From positions 310,001 through 374,000 of the forward strand of contig NZ_JAFBCX010000003.1 of the NCBI RefSeq assembly GCF_016907955.1: a stretch of 64,000 nucleotides of DNA. Reading direction: 5' to 3'. Under the pieces are notes generated by a model, which saw only the letters and a program-made list of their open reading frames with translations, ran no database searches and was not told the origin of the DNA. Below, piece by piece: positions 35,373 through 43,443 of this stretch (positions are counted from its first letter, which is position 1; each line of letters begins with the position of its first letter). This stretch comes from Lentzea nigeriaca (GTDB lineage: Bacteria > Actinomycetota > Actinomycetes > Mycobacteriales > Pseudonocardiaceae). The translations under genes were made by a program, and so were the position numbers.

Positions 35373-36731
35373 GTGAGCTTTCCGGACGGCTTCCGCTGGG
35401 GTGTGGCGACCTCGGCCTACCAGATCGAGGGGGCGGCGCGGCTCGACGGCCGCGGTCCGTCCATCTGGGACACGTTCGCGGCGGTGCCGGGCGCGGTCGC
35501 GAACGGCGACACCGGTGACGTGGCGGCGGACCACTACCACCGGTGGGCGGAGGACGTGCGGTTGCTCGTCGACCTCGGCGTGGACGCGTACCGGTTCTCG
35601 ATCTCGTGGTCGCGGATCCTGCCGGAGGGCCGGGGCCGGATCGAGCAGCGCGGCCTCGACTTCTACCGGCGACTCGCCGAAGCGTTGCTGGGCAAGGGGA
35701 TCGAGCCGTTCGTCACGCTGTACCACTGGGACCTGCCGCAGGCGCTGGAGGACCAGGGCGGGTGGCGCAGCCGCGACACGTCCGGCTGGTTCGCCGACTA
35801 CGCGGCGACCGTGCACGAGGCGTTGAACGACGTCATCACCAAGTGGACCACGTTGAACGAGCCGTACTGCTCCTCGATCGTGGGCTACGGCGAGGGCCGG
35901 CACGCCCCCGGCGCGCGGGAGGGCCACGGTGCGCTGGCAGCGGCGCACCACCTGCTGCTGGGGCACGGTCTCGCCGTGCAGGCCATGCGCGCGAACGGTG
36001 CGCCGGGCCAGGAGTTCGGCATCGTGCTCAACCAGTCCCCCACCGTGCCGGTCACCGACTCCCCCGCCGACATCGCGGCGGCCGGCCGCCAGGACTGCTT
36101 GCTGCGCAGGCAGTTCACCGACCCGTTGTTCGGCGGGGCGTACCCGGACGAGCTGACGTCGATGTTCGGCGCGGTCACCGACTTCTCGTTCCGGCACGAC
36201 GGGGACCTGGCGGTCATCGGCGAACCGCTGGACTACGTCGGTCTCAACTACTACTACCGCCTGCACGTCGCCGACGCGCCGCACCGGGAACCGGATCCGG
36301 CCAAGCGCACCGCGCACGACATCGGCGTCGACACGACCCGGCTGCCGGACGTCCCGCGCACCGGCATGGGCTGGCCGGTGGAGCCCGCCGGTCTCACCAT
36401 CGCGCTGACGGACCTCAAGGCCCGGCACCCGGATCTGCCGCCCGTCTATGTCACCGAGAACGGCTGCGTCTACCCGGACACCGAGACGTTCGAGGACAAC
36501 GACCGCATCGTCTTTCTCCGCGACCACATCGCGGCGGCCGAGGCGGCGTCAGAGGTGGACCTGCGCGGGTACTTCTGCTGGTCGCTGCTCGACAACTTCG
36601 AGTGGGCGCACGGCTACAAGCACCGGTTCGGCCTGATCCACGTCGACTACGCCACCCAGCAGCGCACACCGCGCGCCAGCTACCACTGGTACCGCTCGTT
36701 CATCGAGGCCCAACGGACACCGGCGCGGTGA
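35373..36731 (+). CDS. GH1 beta-glucosidase
   Basis: This 452-residue glycoside hydrolase family 1 enzyme has the N-terminal signature FRWGVATSAYQIEGA, the acid/base Glu in TLNEPY and the nucleophile Glu in YVTENGC. There is no signal peptide, so it acts in the cytoplasm on imported sugars, releasing glucose. GTG 35373 follows AAGGAG. It is the last gene of the importer operon, and its end overlaps the convergent TetR gene by 32 bases. Confidence 0.95.
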   Translation: MSFPDGFRWGVATSAYQIEGAARLDGRGPSIWDTFAAVPGAVANGDTGDVAADHYHRWAEDVRLLVDLGVDAYRFSISWSRILPEGRGRIEQRGLDFYRRLAEALLGKGIEPFVTLYHWDLPQALEDQGGWRSRDTSGWFADYAATVHEALNDVITKWTTLNEPYCSSIVGYGEGRHAPGAREGHGALAAAHHLLLGHGLAVQAMRANGAPGQEFGIVLNQSPTVPVTDSPADIAAAGRQDCLLRRQFTDPLFGGAYPDELTSMFGAVTDFSFRHDGDLAVIGEPLDYVGLNYYYRLHVADAPHREPDPAKRTAHDIGVDTTRLPDVPRTGMGWPVEPAGLTIALTDLKARHPDLPPVYVTENGCVYPDTETFEDNDRIVFLRDHIAAAEAASEVDLRGYFCWSLLDNFEWAHGYKHRFGLIHVDYATQQRTPRASYHWYRSFIEAQRTPAR

Positions 36732-37311
36732 GCATGCCGACGACCAGGTCGACAAGCTCCGCCGCCGCGTGCGGGTCGGCTGTGGGTTCGGCCCGTTCGC
36801 GGTCGGCGAGCAGGGCGAACAGCACCGTCGGGAGAACGCGCAGGCGGCGGCGCCTGACCTCGGTAGGCAGGTCTCGCAGTGCCCGGTCCAGGCGCGTGAT
36901 GATCAGCCGGACAGCGGCCCTGCCCGCCCGGTCCAGGTTGGTGTCGGCGGCCAGGGCGGGATGGGTGCGAACCCGGTCGAGGAACCGCGCGTAGTGGGTG
37001 GCACCGTGCTCGTAGGGCACGGTCAGCATCGGCACGACCAAGGCGGAGACCAGCGCGCGGACGTCCTGCGCCTCGCCGGTGGCCTCGCTCTGGGCGAGCA
37101 GTTCGAGGCGGTGCTGTTCGAGGTCGGCGATGCGGTGCTGGGCGACGGCGTCGATCAGCCCGTCCCTGCCGCCGAAGTGGTACTGCACCGCGGAGTTGTT
37201 GCGCTGCCCGGCGGCCGTCGCGATGTCGCGCAACGGCACCTCGACGCCGTGCTCGGCGATCAACCGCTCGGCGGCGACGATGATCCGTTCCCTGGCATCC
37301 GCGCTGGCCAC
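36700..37311 (-). CDS. TetR family transcriptional regulator
   Basis: This 203-residue regulator has [20 protein letters not shown] and [20 protein letters not shown], a clear TetR DNA-binding domain. GTG 37311 or GTG 37320 may be the start. It is divergent from the SDR gene with a palindrome between them (37353-37370), so it probably represses the SDR operon and itself. Its 3' end overlaps the beta-glucosidase gene tail to tail. Confidence 0.92.
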   Translation of the reverse strand: MASADARERIIVAAERLIAEHGVEVPLRDIATAAGQRNNSAVQYHFGGRDGLIDAVAQHRIADLEQHRLELLAQSEATGEAQDVRALVSALVVPMLTVPYEHGATHYARFLDRVRTHPALAADTNLDRAGRAAVRLIITRLDRALRDLPTEVRRRRLRVLPTVLFALLADRERAEPTADPHAAAELVDLVVGMLTAPVSVGPR

Positions 37312-37352
37312 GGCTCGCACGGTAGCACGGGGTGAGCACCAGCTCTTGACTT

Positions 37353-37370
37353 TTAAGCACCAGCGCTTAA
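37353..37370. promoter_or_regulatory. TetR operator candidate TTAAGC-N6-GCTTAA
   Basis: A perfect 6-bp inverted repeat with 6-base spacer lies midway between the divergent TetR and SDR genes. The 9-base segment AGCACCAGC occurs twice, at 37335-37343 and 37357-37365, suggesting a second partial site. Confidence 0.65.
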
Positions 37371-37393
37371 GAGTGGGCCGGGTGGTGACGGAC

Positions 37394-38170
37394 ATGTTCG
37401 GACTACCCGGCGCGGTGGCGGTGGTCACCGGCGCCGGCCGAGGCATCGGTGCCGCTTCGGCGCTCGCGCTCGCCGAAGCGGGTGCGGACGTGGTGATCAG
37501 CGCGCGCACCGAGGACCAACTGGCGGAGGTCGCCGGCAAGATCGAGGCCCTGGGCCGTCGAGCCGTCGTCGTCCCGGCCGATCTGTCCGATGTGGACGCT
37601 ACGGCTTCGTTGGCGCAGACCGCCGCTTCACAGTTCGGGCGGCTGGACGTCGTCGTGAACAACGTGGGTGGCACGTTGCCGAACACATTCCTGACGACGA
37701 CCGCGGAGTTCCTCGAAGACGCCTTCCACTTCAACGTCACCACCGCGCACGCGCTGACCATGGCCGCGGTGCCGCTCATGCTCGAAGGCGGTGGCGGATC
37801 GGTGGTCAACATCAGCTCCGTGATGGGCCGGTTGGCCGGTCGCGGCTTCCTGGCCTACGGCACGGCGAAGGCCGCCCTCACGCACTACACGCACCTGGCC
37901 GCCACCGATCTGGCGCCGCGGATCAGGGTCAACGCGATCGACGTGGGCTCGGTCCACACCTCGGCACTGGACGTGGTGGCCCGCGACGAGAAGATCAGGA
38001 CCTCGATGGAACAGGCCACCCCGCTGCGCCGGCTGGGCCATCCCGACGAGGTCGCGGCGGCGGTGCTGTACCTGGCATCTCGGGCTTCCGGCTACACCAC
38101 GGGTTCGGTGCTCCGCGTGGACGGCGGGATCGGCGCACCCAACCTCGACTTCAACCTCCCGGATCTGTAG
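37394..38170 (+). CDS. Short-chain dehydrogenase/reductase
   Basis: This 258-residue classical SDR has the cofactor motif TGAGRGIG, the NNVGG motif, Ser in VVNISSVMG and the catalytic YGTAK pair. The C-terminal end follows the family pattern ([14 protein letters not shown]). ATG 37394 gives a standard N-terminus. It is followed after 14 bases by a second NAD(P)-dependent enzyme and controlled by the divergent TetR. The substrate is not evident. Confidence 0.93.
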   Translation: MFGLPGAVAVVTGAGRGIGAASALALAEAGADVVISARTEDQLAEVAGKIEALGRRAVVVPADLSDVDATASLAQTAASQFGRLDVVVNNVGGTLPNTFLTTTAEFLEDAFHFNVTTAHALTMAAVPLMLEGGGGSVVNISSVMGRLAGRGFLAYGTAKAALTHYTHLAATDLAPRIRVNAIDVGSVHTSALDVVARDEKIRTSMEQATPLRRLGHPDEVAAAVLYLASRASGYTTGSVLRVDGGIGAPNLDFNLPDL

Positions 38171-38184
38171 GCGAGGAGACACAG

Positions 38185-39258
38185 GTGGCGCTTCGCGTGG
38201 TGCAGTGGAGCACCGGCAACGTCGGCAGGTGGGCGTTGCGGGGCATCATCGACCATCCCGGTCTGGAGCTGGCGGGCGTCTGGGTGTCCAGTCCGGCCAA
38301 GGACGGTCTCGACGCGGGAGAGCTGGCCGGGGTGGAGCCGGTCGGGATTCGCGCGACCACCGACGCCGACCGGCTGATCGCGGCGAAACCCGACTGCGTG
38401 GTCTACACGGCGATGGCCGACAACCGGCTGCCCGAGGCGATCGACGACCTGTGCCGGCTGCTGCGGGCGGGCATCGACGTGGTGGCCAGCGGTCCGGTGT
38501 TCCTGTCCTATCCGGAGGGCACCGTGCCGCCCGAGGTGGTCGAGCCCATCAGGCAGGCCGCGGCCGAGGGCGGGAGCTCGTTGTGGGTCAACGGGATCGA
38601 CCCCGGCTGGGCCAACGACTGGTTGCCGCTGCTGCTGTCCGGCACCTGTCAGCGCATCGACCTCATCCGCTGCTCGGAGATCACCGACTACTCCACCTAC
38701 GACAACCCGTTGGTGTTGTTCGACATCATGGGCTTCGGCTCGTCGCCCGACCAGACTCCGCTGCTGCTGCAACCCGGCGTGCTCACGCTCGCCTGGGGCA
38801 GCGTGGTCCGTCAGCTGGCCGCCGCCCTGGACGTCACGCTGGACTCGGTCGTCGAACACCACGAGCGGTTCGCGGCGCCGGAGGAGTTCACGGCCGCGGG
38901 CCGCACGATCGCCGAGGGCGGCATGGCGGCACTGCGGTTCACGGTCAGCGGCATGGTCGGTGATCGTCCGGTGCTCGTGCTCGAACACGTCACGCGGCTG
39001 CGGGCCGACCACGCGCCGGACTGGCCGCAGCCGGTCGGCACCGGCTGCTATCGCGTGGAGGTCACCGGGGAACCGAACTACGTGGTGGACGTGCGGCTGA
39101 CCGGTGGCGACGGCGACCACAACACCGCCGGCGTGGCGGCGACCGCCATGCGTCTGGTCAACGCCGTTCCCGCGGTCGTGGCCGCCGCACCCGGTCTGCT
39201 CACCGCGCTCGACCTGCCGCTGACGACCGGACGGGGACTGGTGTCCGCGAAAGGGTGA
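38185..39258 (+). CDS. Dihydrodipicolinate-reductase-like NAD(P)-dependent dehydrogenase
   Basis: This 357-residue protein starts with the Rossmann segment RVVQWSTGNVGRWALRGI and has YTAMADNRLPEAIDDLCRLL and WVNGIDPGWANDWLPLLLSG, typical of the group annotated as 2,4-diaminopentanoate dehydrogenase or NAD(P)H-dependent amine dehydrogenase-like. These proteins are common in mycobacteria and relatives, mostly of unknown substrate. GTG 38185 follows GAGGAG. It is in an operon with the SDR. Confidence 0.88.
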   Translation: MALRVVQWSTGNVGRWALRGIIDHPGLELAGVWVSSPAKDGLDAGELAGVEPVGIRATTDADRLIAAKPDCVVYTAMADNRLPEAIDDLCRLLRAGIDVVASGPVFLSYPEGTVPPEVVEPIRQAAAEGGSSLWVNGIDPGWANDWLPLLLSGTCQRIDLIRCSEITDYSTYDNPLVLFDIMGFGSSPDQTPLLLQPGVLTLAWGSVVRQLAAALDVTLDSVVEHHERFAAPEEFTAAGRTIAEGGMAALRFTVSGMVGDRPVLVLEHVTRLRADHAPDWPQPVGTGCYRVEVTGEPNYVVDVRLTGGDGDHNTAGVAATAMRLVNAVPAVVAAAPGLLTALDLPLTTGRGLVSAKG

Positions 39259-39261
39259 GTG

Positions 39262-39303
39262 CGGTCAGCCCGGCGGGACGCGGGCCGATACCCAGGCTGA
39301 CCG
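39262..39303. terminator. Possible terminator between convergent operons
   Basis: A 9-bp inverted repeat CGGTCAGCC / GGCTGACCG (39262-39270 and 39295-39303) encloses a G/C-rich 24-base loop that may fold further. It lies between the SDR operon end and the gas-vesicle operon end. Confidence 0.45.
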
Positions 39304-39308
39304 GAGTC

Positions 39309-39983
39309 CTACCAGCCCCAGCGGGAGACAGGTCGTGGCGGATCCAGGAAGTGGTAGGCGGGCAAGGGACCCGTGCAGGTCGCCGTGACCCCACCGATCT
39401 CCGCGACCGCCGCGCACGCCGCCTCGACCTGATCCAACGGCACCAGGTACGCACGGGCCTCCTCGGTCGGCGTCTGCGCGTCGAGCAGCGCCACCGCCTT
39501 CGCCACCGCCGCCACCGGCGCGAGCAGAGCGTCGGCCTGTTCTCGTCGCCACGCCACGATTTCCCGCGCGATCAGCTGCGCCTGCGCGACGACATCCGTA
39601 CCCCGGCCCGTGACCGCGCCCTTGTCGTGGACGGCGCGCAACGCGACATCCTCGTCGAACACCAGCCGCACGTGCATCTCCGCCATACCGTCGAGCTCGT
39701 CCAGGTGGTGCCTCAGCGACGGCGGACCCAATGCGATCACCGCAGCGCGGGCCGCGGCCTCGTCCGCCGCGGTGGTGCCGATCCGCAGTGGCAGCACGGG
39801 ACCGCCCGGCAGCAGCGCGCACAGGCCCTCCAGGTGTGCGACGACCTCCTGCTCGGTCAGCACGTGGTCGTCCTGCCGGTCGCTGACCACGACGGCGAGG
39901 TCCTCGACCTCGATCAGCCGCAGCGGTGAGGCGTCCGGCAGCCGGTGGCTCGCCCGCACGACACCGTGCAGATGCAGGCTCAC
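39309..39983 (-). CDS. gvpF: Gas vesicle protein GvpF (GvpL/GvpF family)
   Basis: This 224-residue GvpL/F-family protein has LHLHGVVRASHRLPD at the N-terminus, LPLRIGTTAADEAAAR in the first domain and a C-terminal TGPLPAYHFLDPP, matching the usual TGPWPPYSF of the family. GvpF and GvpL are minor proteins that help start assembly of the vesicle shell. GTG overlaps the gvpA stop as GTGA. The F label follows operon position and is uncertain relative to L. Confidence 0.9.
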   Translation of the reverse strand: MSLHLHGVVRASHRLPDASPLRLIEVEDLAVVVSDRQDDHVLTEQEVVAHLEGLCALLPGGPVLPLRIGTTAADEAAARAAVIALGPPSLRHHLDELDGMAEMHVRLVFDEDVALRAVHDKGAVTGRGTDVVAQAQLIAREIVAWRREQADALLAPVAAVAKAVALLDAQTPTEEARAYLVPLDQVEAACAAVAEIGGVTATCTGPLPAYHFLDPPRPVSRWGW

Positions 39984-40321
39984 GACTGGGGTTCCTCCAC
40001 CGTGACAGGCGCCGGGGTGACGACCGCGGGCGCGACCATGGCGGGCACCGCGGAGGCCAGCAGGCCGTAGGTGCCGGAAATACCTTGAGCGGCGGGCGGT
40101 GCCGGCACCACGCCGCGGCGGGTCGCCTCCAGCCGTTGCATGGCCTCCAGGTAACGGATGTAGGTGTCGACGCTCGCGATCACGACCTTGATGTCGATGG
40201 CCAGGATCTCGATGCCGATCAGCGACACCCGCACCGACGCGTCGATCACCAGTCCCTTGTCCAGCAGGACGTTCAGCACATCGGCCAGGCCGCCGGAGTT
40301 CGGAACGACAGGTGCGGTCAT
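39980..40321 (-). CDS. gvpA: Gas vesicle structural protein GvpA
   Basis: This 113-residue protein has the GvpA core LADVLNVLLDKGLVIDASVR followed by VSLIGIEILAIDIKVVIAS and VDTYIRYLEAMQRLE, most like streptomycete GvpA. The usual aromatic residue after VIDA is replaced by Ser. After the core comes a tail of about 45 residues rich in Pro, Ala and Val, longer than in cyanobacterial GvpA. GvpA makes the ribbed shell. ATG overlaps the gvpK stop (ATGA) and its stop overlaps gvpF. Confidence 0.88.
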   Translation of the reverse strand: MTAPVVPNSGGLADVLNVLLDKGLVIDASVRVSLIGIEILAIDIKVVIASVDTYIRYLEAMQRLEATRRGVVPAPPAAQGISGTYGLLASAVPAMVAPAVVTPAPVTVEEPQS

Positions 40322-40587
40322 GATGCTGCCCTCTCTTCGCTCAGCAGGGTCGCGATGTCGACCGGGAGCCGGACGCCCGACGAGTCCGGCTCACCGAGTG
40401 CTTCGCGCAACGCCGCGAACTGGCGTTGCAGCGAGATCAGCGCCTGGCCGAGGTTCTCGATCTCCTCGGCCGTCAGGGTTCCCGCGTCCACCCGGCGCAG
40501 CGCCTGACGCTCGAGCAGCTCGCACACGATCTCCAGCACCGCCACGACGATCCGGCCGAGTCCCCGGCCCGCGTCCTGCGTGCTCAC
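40318..40587 (-). CDS. gvpK: Gas vesicle protein GvpK
   Basis: This 89-residue GvpK has VVAVLEIVCELLERQALRRV and LTAEEIENLGQALISLQRQF, the diagnostic helices of the family. GvpK is an accessory protein essential for mature vesicles in other organisms. GTG 40587 overlaps the gvpS stop (GTGA), and its stop overlaps gvpA. Confidence 0.93.
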   Translation of the reverse strand: MSTQDAGRGLGRIVVAVLEIVCELLERQALRRVDAGTLTAEEIENLGQALISLQRQFAALREALGEPDSSGVRLPVDIATLLSEERAAS

Positions 40588-40742
40588 CGGTCGCCGCCGA
40601 TGCCGATCAGCAGCAACCTCAGGTCGAGCCGGATCAACTCGATGCCCGCCAACGTGATCACGACGTCACCACGCACCACCGCGCCGCGGTGCACCACCCG
40701 GTCGAGCAGGTCGACGAGGCTCGCCGCACTGTGCTCAGGCAT
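40584..40742 (-). CDS. gvpS: Gas vesicle protein GvpS (GvpA/J/M-like, 52 residues)
   Basis: This 52-residue protein starts MPEHSAASLVDLLDRVVHRG and continues with VVRGDVVITLAGIELIRLDL and RLLLIGIGGDR. It has the GvpA-like amphipathic fold but is short, matching actinobacterial GvpS in size and position between gvpL and gvpK. ATG 40742 overlaps the gvpL end by 8 bases and its stop overlaps gvpK. It is easily missed by gene callers because it is so short. Confidence 0.85.
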   Translation of the reverse strand: MPEHSAASLVDLLDRVVHRGAVVRGDVVITLAGIELIRLDLRLLLIGIGGDR

Positions 40743-41418
40743 CGGCGAACTCCACCCTCGTGAACGAGTACGGCGGCCACGGACCGGTGATCTCCGCGCG
40801 CAGCCCCAGTTCCCGGGTCAACCGGTCGATCTCGGCGTGGAAGTCCTCCTCGTTCTCCACGTCGACCAGGTACGCCCCTTCGAGCAGCACGTCGCCTGCG
40901 AGGTCGCGGCACGTGCTCTCGGCCGCCCGCAGGGTCAACGCCCGGTGCAGGGCATCGGCGCCGCGACGGACGGCATCGGCGGCTGCCAGGCGCTCACGGC
41001 GCTGCGCCAGATAAGCGGTTCCCGACACGGCGTCGAGGTCCACCGGCGCACGCGCGGCGGCGCGCACCCGGACACCCCACTCCCGTCGTCCCTCCACCCT
41101 GTCGAGCCAGGCCGACGCCTCCTCGTGGCGGGCGCCGAGCAACCGCACGGCCGCGTCGACACCGTCGAGCACGGTGCCGAACCGCAGCGGCAGCACCGGT
41201 TCGTGCTGGAACACGGCACGTACGACAGCGTCGTGGTAGCGAGCCAGCACGGCCAGCGGACTGTCCTCAGCGGGCTCGTCGAACTCGAGCCCGCTGAGCC
41301 GTTCGATCTCGATCTCGGCCACGACGAGCGCCAGCCCGCGGTGGCCGATCAGCCACGGCCCGGCCAGGTCGATCCGCCGGTCCCTGGTGATCGCGTACGC
41401 GTACAGGCCGCGGCTCAT
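40735..41418 (-). CDS. gvpL: Gas vesicle protein GvpL (GvpL/GvpF family)
   Basis: This 227-residue protein starts MSRGLYAYAITRDRRID, has LPLRFGTVLDGVDAAVRLL and ends TGPWPPYSFTRVEF, the canonical GvpL/F family ending. It is the second member of this family in the operon. ATG 41418 overlaps the gvpJ stop (ATGA). In streptomycetes the order J-L-S-K is the same, which supports the L label. Confidence 0.92.
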   Translation of the reverse strand: MSRGLYAYAITRDRRIDLAGPWLIGHRGLALVVAEIEIERLSGLEFDEPAEDSPLAVLARYHDAVVRAVFQHEPVLPLRFGTVLDGVDAAVRLLGARHEEASAWLDRVEGRREWGVRVRAAARAPVDLDAVSGTAYLAQRRERLAAADAVRRGADALHRALTLRAAESTCRDLAGDVLLEGAYLVDVENEEDFHAEIDRLTRELGLRAEITGPWPPYSFTRVEFADA

Positions 41419-41714
41419 GCTCGTCTCTCTTCCACCGCCCGCTCCAGCACCGCGAGCCGTTCGCGCAGCTCGGCGTTCTCCGCCGTCAGCTCCTTGACCG
41501 CGCGGTCCGCCGCTCGCGGCGCGAAGAACGGGTCGTTCTCCCACCAGTCGATGCCCATCTCGCGGGCGGTCTGCGCGGATGCGACGAACAGCCTCACCCG
41601 CAACGTGAGCAGCTCGATGTCCACCACGGAGACGCTGATGTCCCCGACGATCACCACGCCCTTGTCCAGGACGCGTTCCAGTGTGTCGGCGAGAGAACCG
41701 GGTCTGTTGTCCAC
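41415..41714 (-). CDS. gvpJ: Gas vesicle protein GvpJ
   Basis: This 99-residue GvpA-related protein has SLADTLERVLDKGVVIVGDI and EMGIDWWENDPFF, the GvpJ hallmark IDWWE motif. A C-terminal segment of about 28 residues (VKELTAENAELRERLAVLE) has heptad spacing of Leu and looks like a coiled coil. GvpJ is a minor protein placed at vesicle tips or nucleation sites. It starts 15 bases after gvpO and overlaps gvpL. Confidence 0.92.
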   Translation of the reverse strand: MDNRPGSLADTLERVLDKGVVIVGDISVSVVDIELLTLRVRLFVASAQTAREMGIDWWENDPFFAPRAADRAVKELTAENAELRERLAVLERAVEERRA

Positions 41715-41729
41715 TTTGGAACCGTCCTC

Positions 41730-42044
41730 TCACATGTCGGTCGTCCCACGGGTGTAGCGCCGGAGCCGCTCGCAGCCGCGTAACTCGCCCGTCGCGTCGA
41801 CATCGACGCGATAGGTGGACATCACGCTGGTGGTCGCCGGGATGCGTTCGAGTTCCAGCACTTCGACCAGGACGGACCAGCCGCCGTCCGGCAGCGCGCG
41901 AATCCCCGAAACGGCTTCCGGTGTCCTGCCGATCAGAGCACCGAACTGCTCCTTCGCAGCTCGAATGGCGAATGCGGCGGTCAGTTTCTCAGGTTTTCCG
42001 GATGGCGAACTTTCATTCGAATCGTCAGCCACTCTCCCCACCAT
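41730..42044 (-). CDS. gvpO: Gas vesicle protein GvpO
   Basis: This 104-residue protein starts MVGRVADDSNESSPSGKPEK, then AAKEQFGALIGRTPEAVSGI, DGGWSVLVEVLELERIP and STYRVDVDATGELRGCERL, which is the GvpO family pattern. It is the first gene of the operon; the DNA upstream (42045-42240) is noticeably AT-rich and should contain the promoter. GvpO affects gvp mRNA or assembly in haloarchaea; in actinomycetes its role is not settled. Confidence 0.92.
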   Translation of the reverse strand: MVGRVADDSNESSPSGKPEKLTAAFAIRAAKEQFGALIGRTPEAVSGIRALPDGGWSVLVEVLELERIPATTSVMSTYRVDVDATGELRGCERLRRYTRGTTDM

Positions 42045-42240
42045 AGGGGCACTGGGCTCGGCTTTGCAGAATGGCCCGCCCAGGAAGAATTGACATGTTA
42101 ACGGATAAAATCCGGGCGAATACTTTAGAGCACTTGGCCGAATTCGAAGATTGCATTCGATTACTGCGATCGGCACAGACCCTCTGAACGAGGTGTCCGA
42201 GGTTGTCCGACTTGCTGCGGTTTTCGCCCACGCGCCGCAT

Positions 42241-42681
42241 ATGGTCCCGGCCGTGAACAAGTTCAGGAAAGCGCTCTCTCTCGGCATCACCACCGCGGCG
42301 GTGCTCGCCGCTTCGGTCGCGATGAGCACCGCGGCCGAAGCGGCGTCGTCACCGATCGACGCCTGCGGTGGTGGCAGCTACCACGAGATCGACAGCCACA
42401 GGCTGGGCGGCGTCACGATCCACCTGCTGTACAACGGCAGCACCAACTGCGTGGTCACGTGGCGGGCGAACCCCGGCAGCCCCACCCGTCTGCTGGCCGC
42501 CATCGCGAAGGAGAACGCCGACGGCAGCTACACCGATTTCAAGAACGACGACAAGCCCTACACCACCTACGCCGGTCCGGTGAAGGTGTCCGCCGCGGGC
42601 AAGTGCATCATCTGGGGAGGCGGCGTGACGATCAGCGGAGTGTGGAACGCCTGGTACTCGGCGCCGTCGCACTGCGGCTGA
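42241..42681 (+). CDS. sapA: Secreted spore-associated protein A-like (SapA)
   Basis: This 146-residue protein has a signal peptide (LGITTAAVLAASVAMSTAAEA) and a mature domain with CGGGSYHEIDSHRL, LLYNGSTNCVVTWRANPG, TYAGPVKVSAAGKCIIWGGG and a final Cys, the pattern of streptomycete SapA, a protein found on the spore coat. Four cysteines probably form two disulfides. ATG 42241 or GTG 42253 may be the start. It is divergent from the gas-vesicle operon across an AT-rich region. Confidence 0.8.
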   Translation: MVPAVNKFRKALSLGITTAAVLAASVAMSTAAEAASSPIDACGGGSYHEIDSHRLGGVTIHLLYNGSTNCVVTWRANPGSPTRLLAAIAKENADGSYTDFKNDDKPYTTYAGPVKVSAAGKCIIWGGGVTISGVWNAWYSAPSHCG

Positions 42682-42701
42682 CGAAGCACCCGGTCGCACC
42701 A

Positions 42702-43325
42702 CTAGTCGGCGAAGCCGTTGTCCCGCAGCGCTTTGGTGATACGGGCGTGGTGCTCGGCCTCCCAGTCGTCGAGCGACTGGGAGGCTTCCTTCTCCAGCTT
42801 GGCCCGCGCGTCGCGCAGGACCTGGTCCTGCCGGTCCCGAGGCACCACGACGATGCCCTCCTCGTCCGCCACGACGACGTCACCCGCCTCGACCCGCACA
42901 CCACCGCAGTCGATCGGCTCGTCGAACGGCGACACGGCCTTCTTGGTGCCGGGAATCGGCATCACTCCCCTGGCGAAGACCGGGAAGCCCAGCTCCCTGG
43001 TCTCGGCCACGTCACGGATCACGCCGTCGAGGACGAACGCGGCGACGCCACGGCGATGCGCGACGGCACAGACGTTGCCGCCGGCCAGCGCGTAGTCGAG
43101 GTCGCCCGACTGCACCACGATCACCGAGCCGGGCTCGGCCCGGTAGATCGCCGCGTGCAGCATCAGGTTGTCGCCCGGTGGGCACCGCACCGTGAACGCG
43201 GGACCCGCGACCCGCGGCATCGGCGTCCACAAGGGACGGATGCCCAGGTCCATCACGCGCTCGCGGCCCAGGACGTCGGCGAGGGTGGTGGGCGGGATCT
43301 TCTCGAACTCGGCTGTGTCACTCAT
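42702..43325 (-). CDS. RraA family aldolase-like protein
   Basis: This 207-residue protein has AGPAFTVRCPPGDNLMLHAA, FVLDGVIRDVAE with the Asp-Arg motif that binds substrate carboxylate and metal, and PIDCGGVRVEAGDVVVADEE. The fold is shared by RNase E inhibitor RraA and by 4-hydroxy-4-methyl-2-oxoglutarate/4-carboxy-4-hydroxy-2-oxoadipate aldolases, the last step of some aromatic ring-cleavage routes. Next to aromatic genes, and with no RNase E role expected here, I favour aldolase. Confidence 0.88.
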   Translation of the reverse strand: MSDTAEFEKIPPTTLADVLGRERVMDLGIRPLWTPMPRVAGPAFTVRCPPGDNLMLHAAIYRAEPGSVIVVQSGDLDYALAGGNVCAVAHRRGVAAFVLDGVIRDVAETRELGFPVFARGVMPIPGTKKAVSPFDEPIDCGGVRVEAGDVVVADEEGIVVVPRDRQDQVLRDARAKLEKEASQSLDDWEAEHHARITKALRDNGFAD

Positions 43326-43443
43326 GCCACCACGATTACCAGACGTGGTCCAAGCGGGTTCTGAGCTGTTCGGTGGTTTGTAATCATGTGTGATCGAATG
43401 TGTTCGTCTGCACTCGACACCTCAGGTAACGGATGATGGCTGT

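Noticed and set aside
42702-43325. RraA-like protein as an RNase E inhibitor
   Set aside because: The neighbourhood is catabolic and the Asp-Arg active-site motif fits the aldolase branch, so an RNA-degradation role is not supported.
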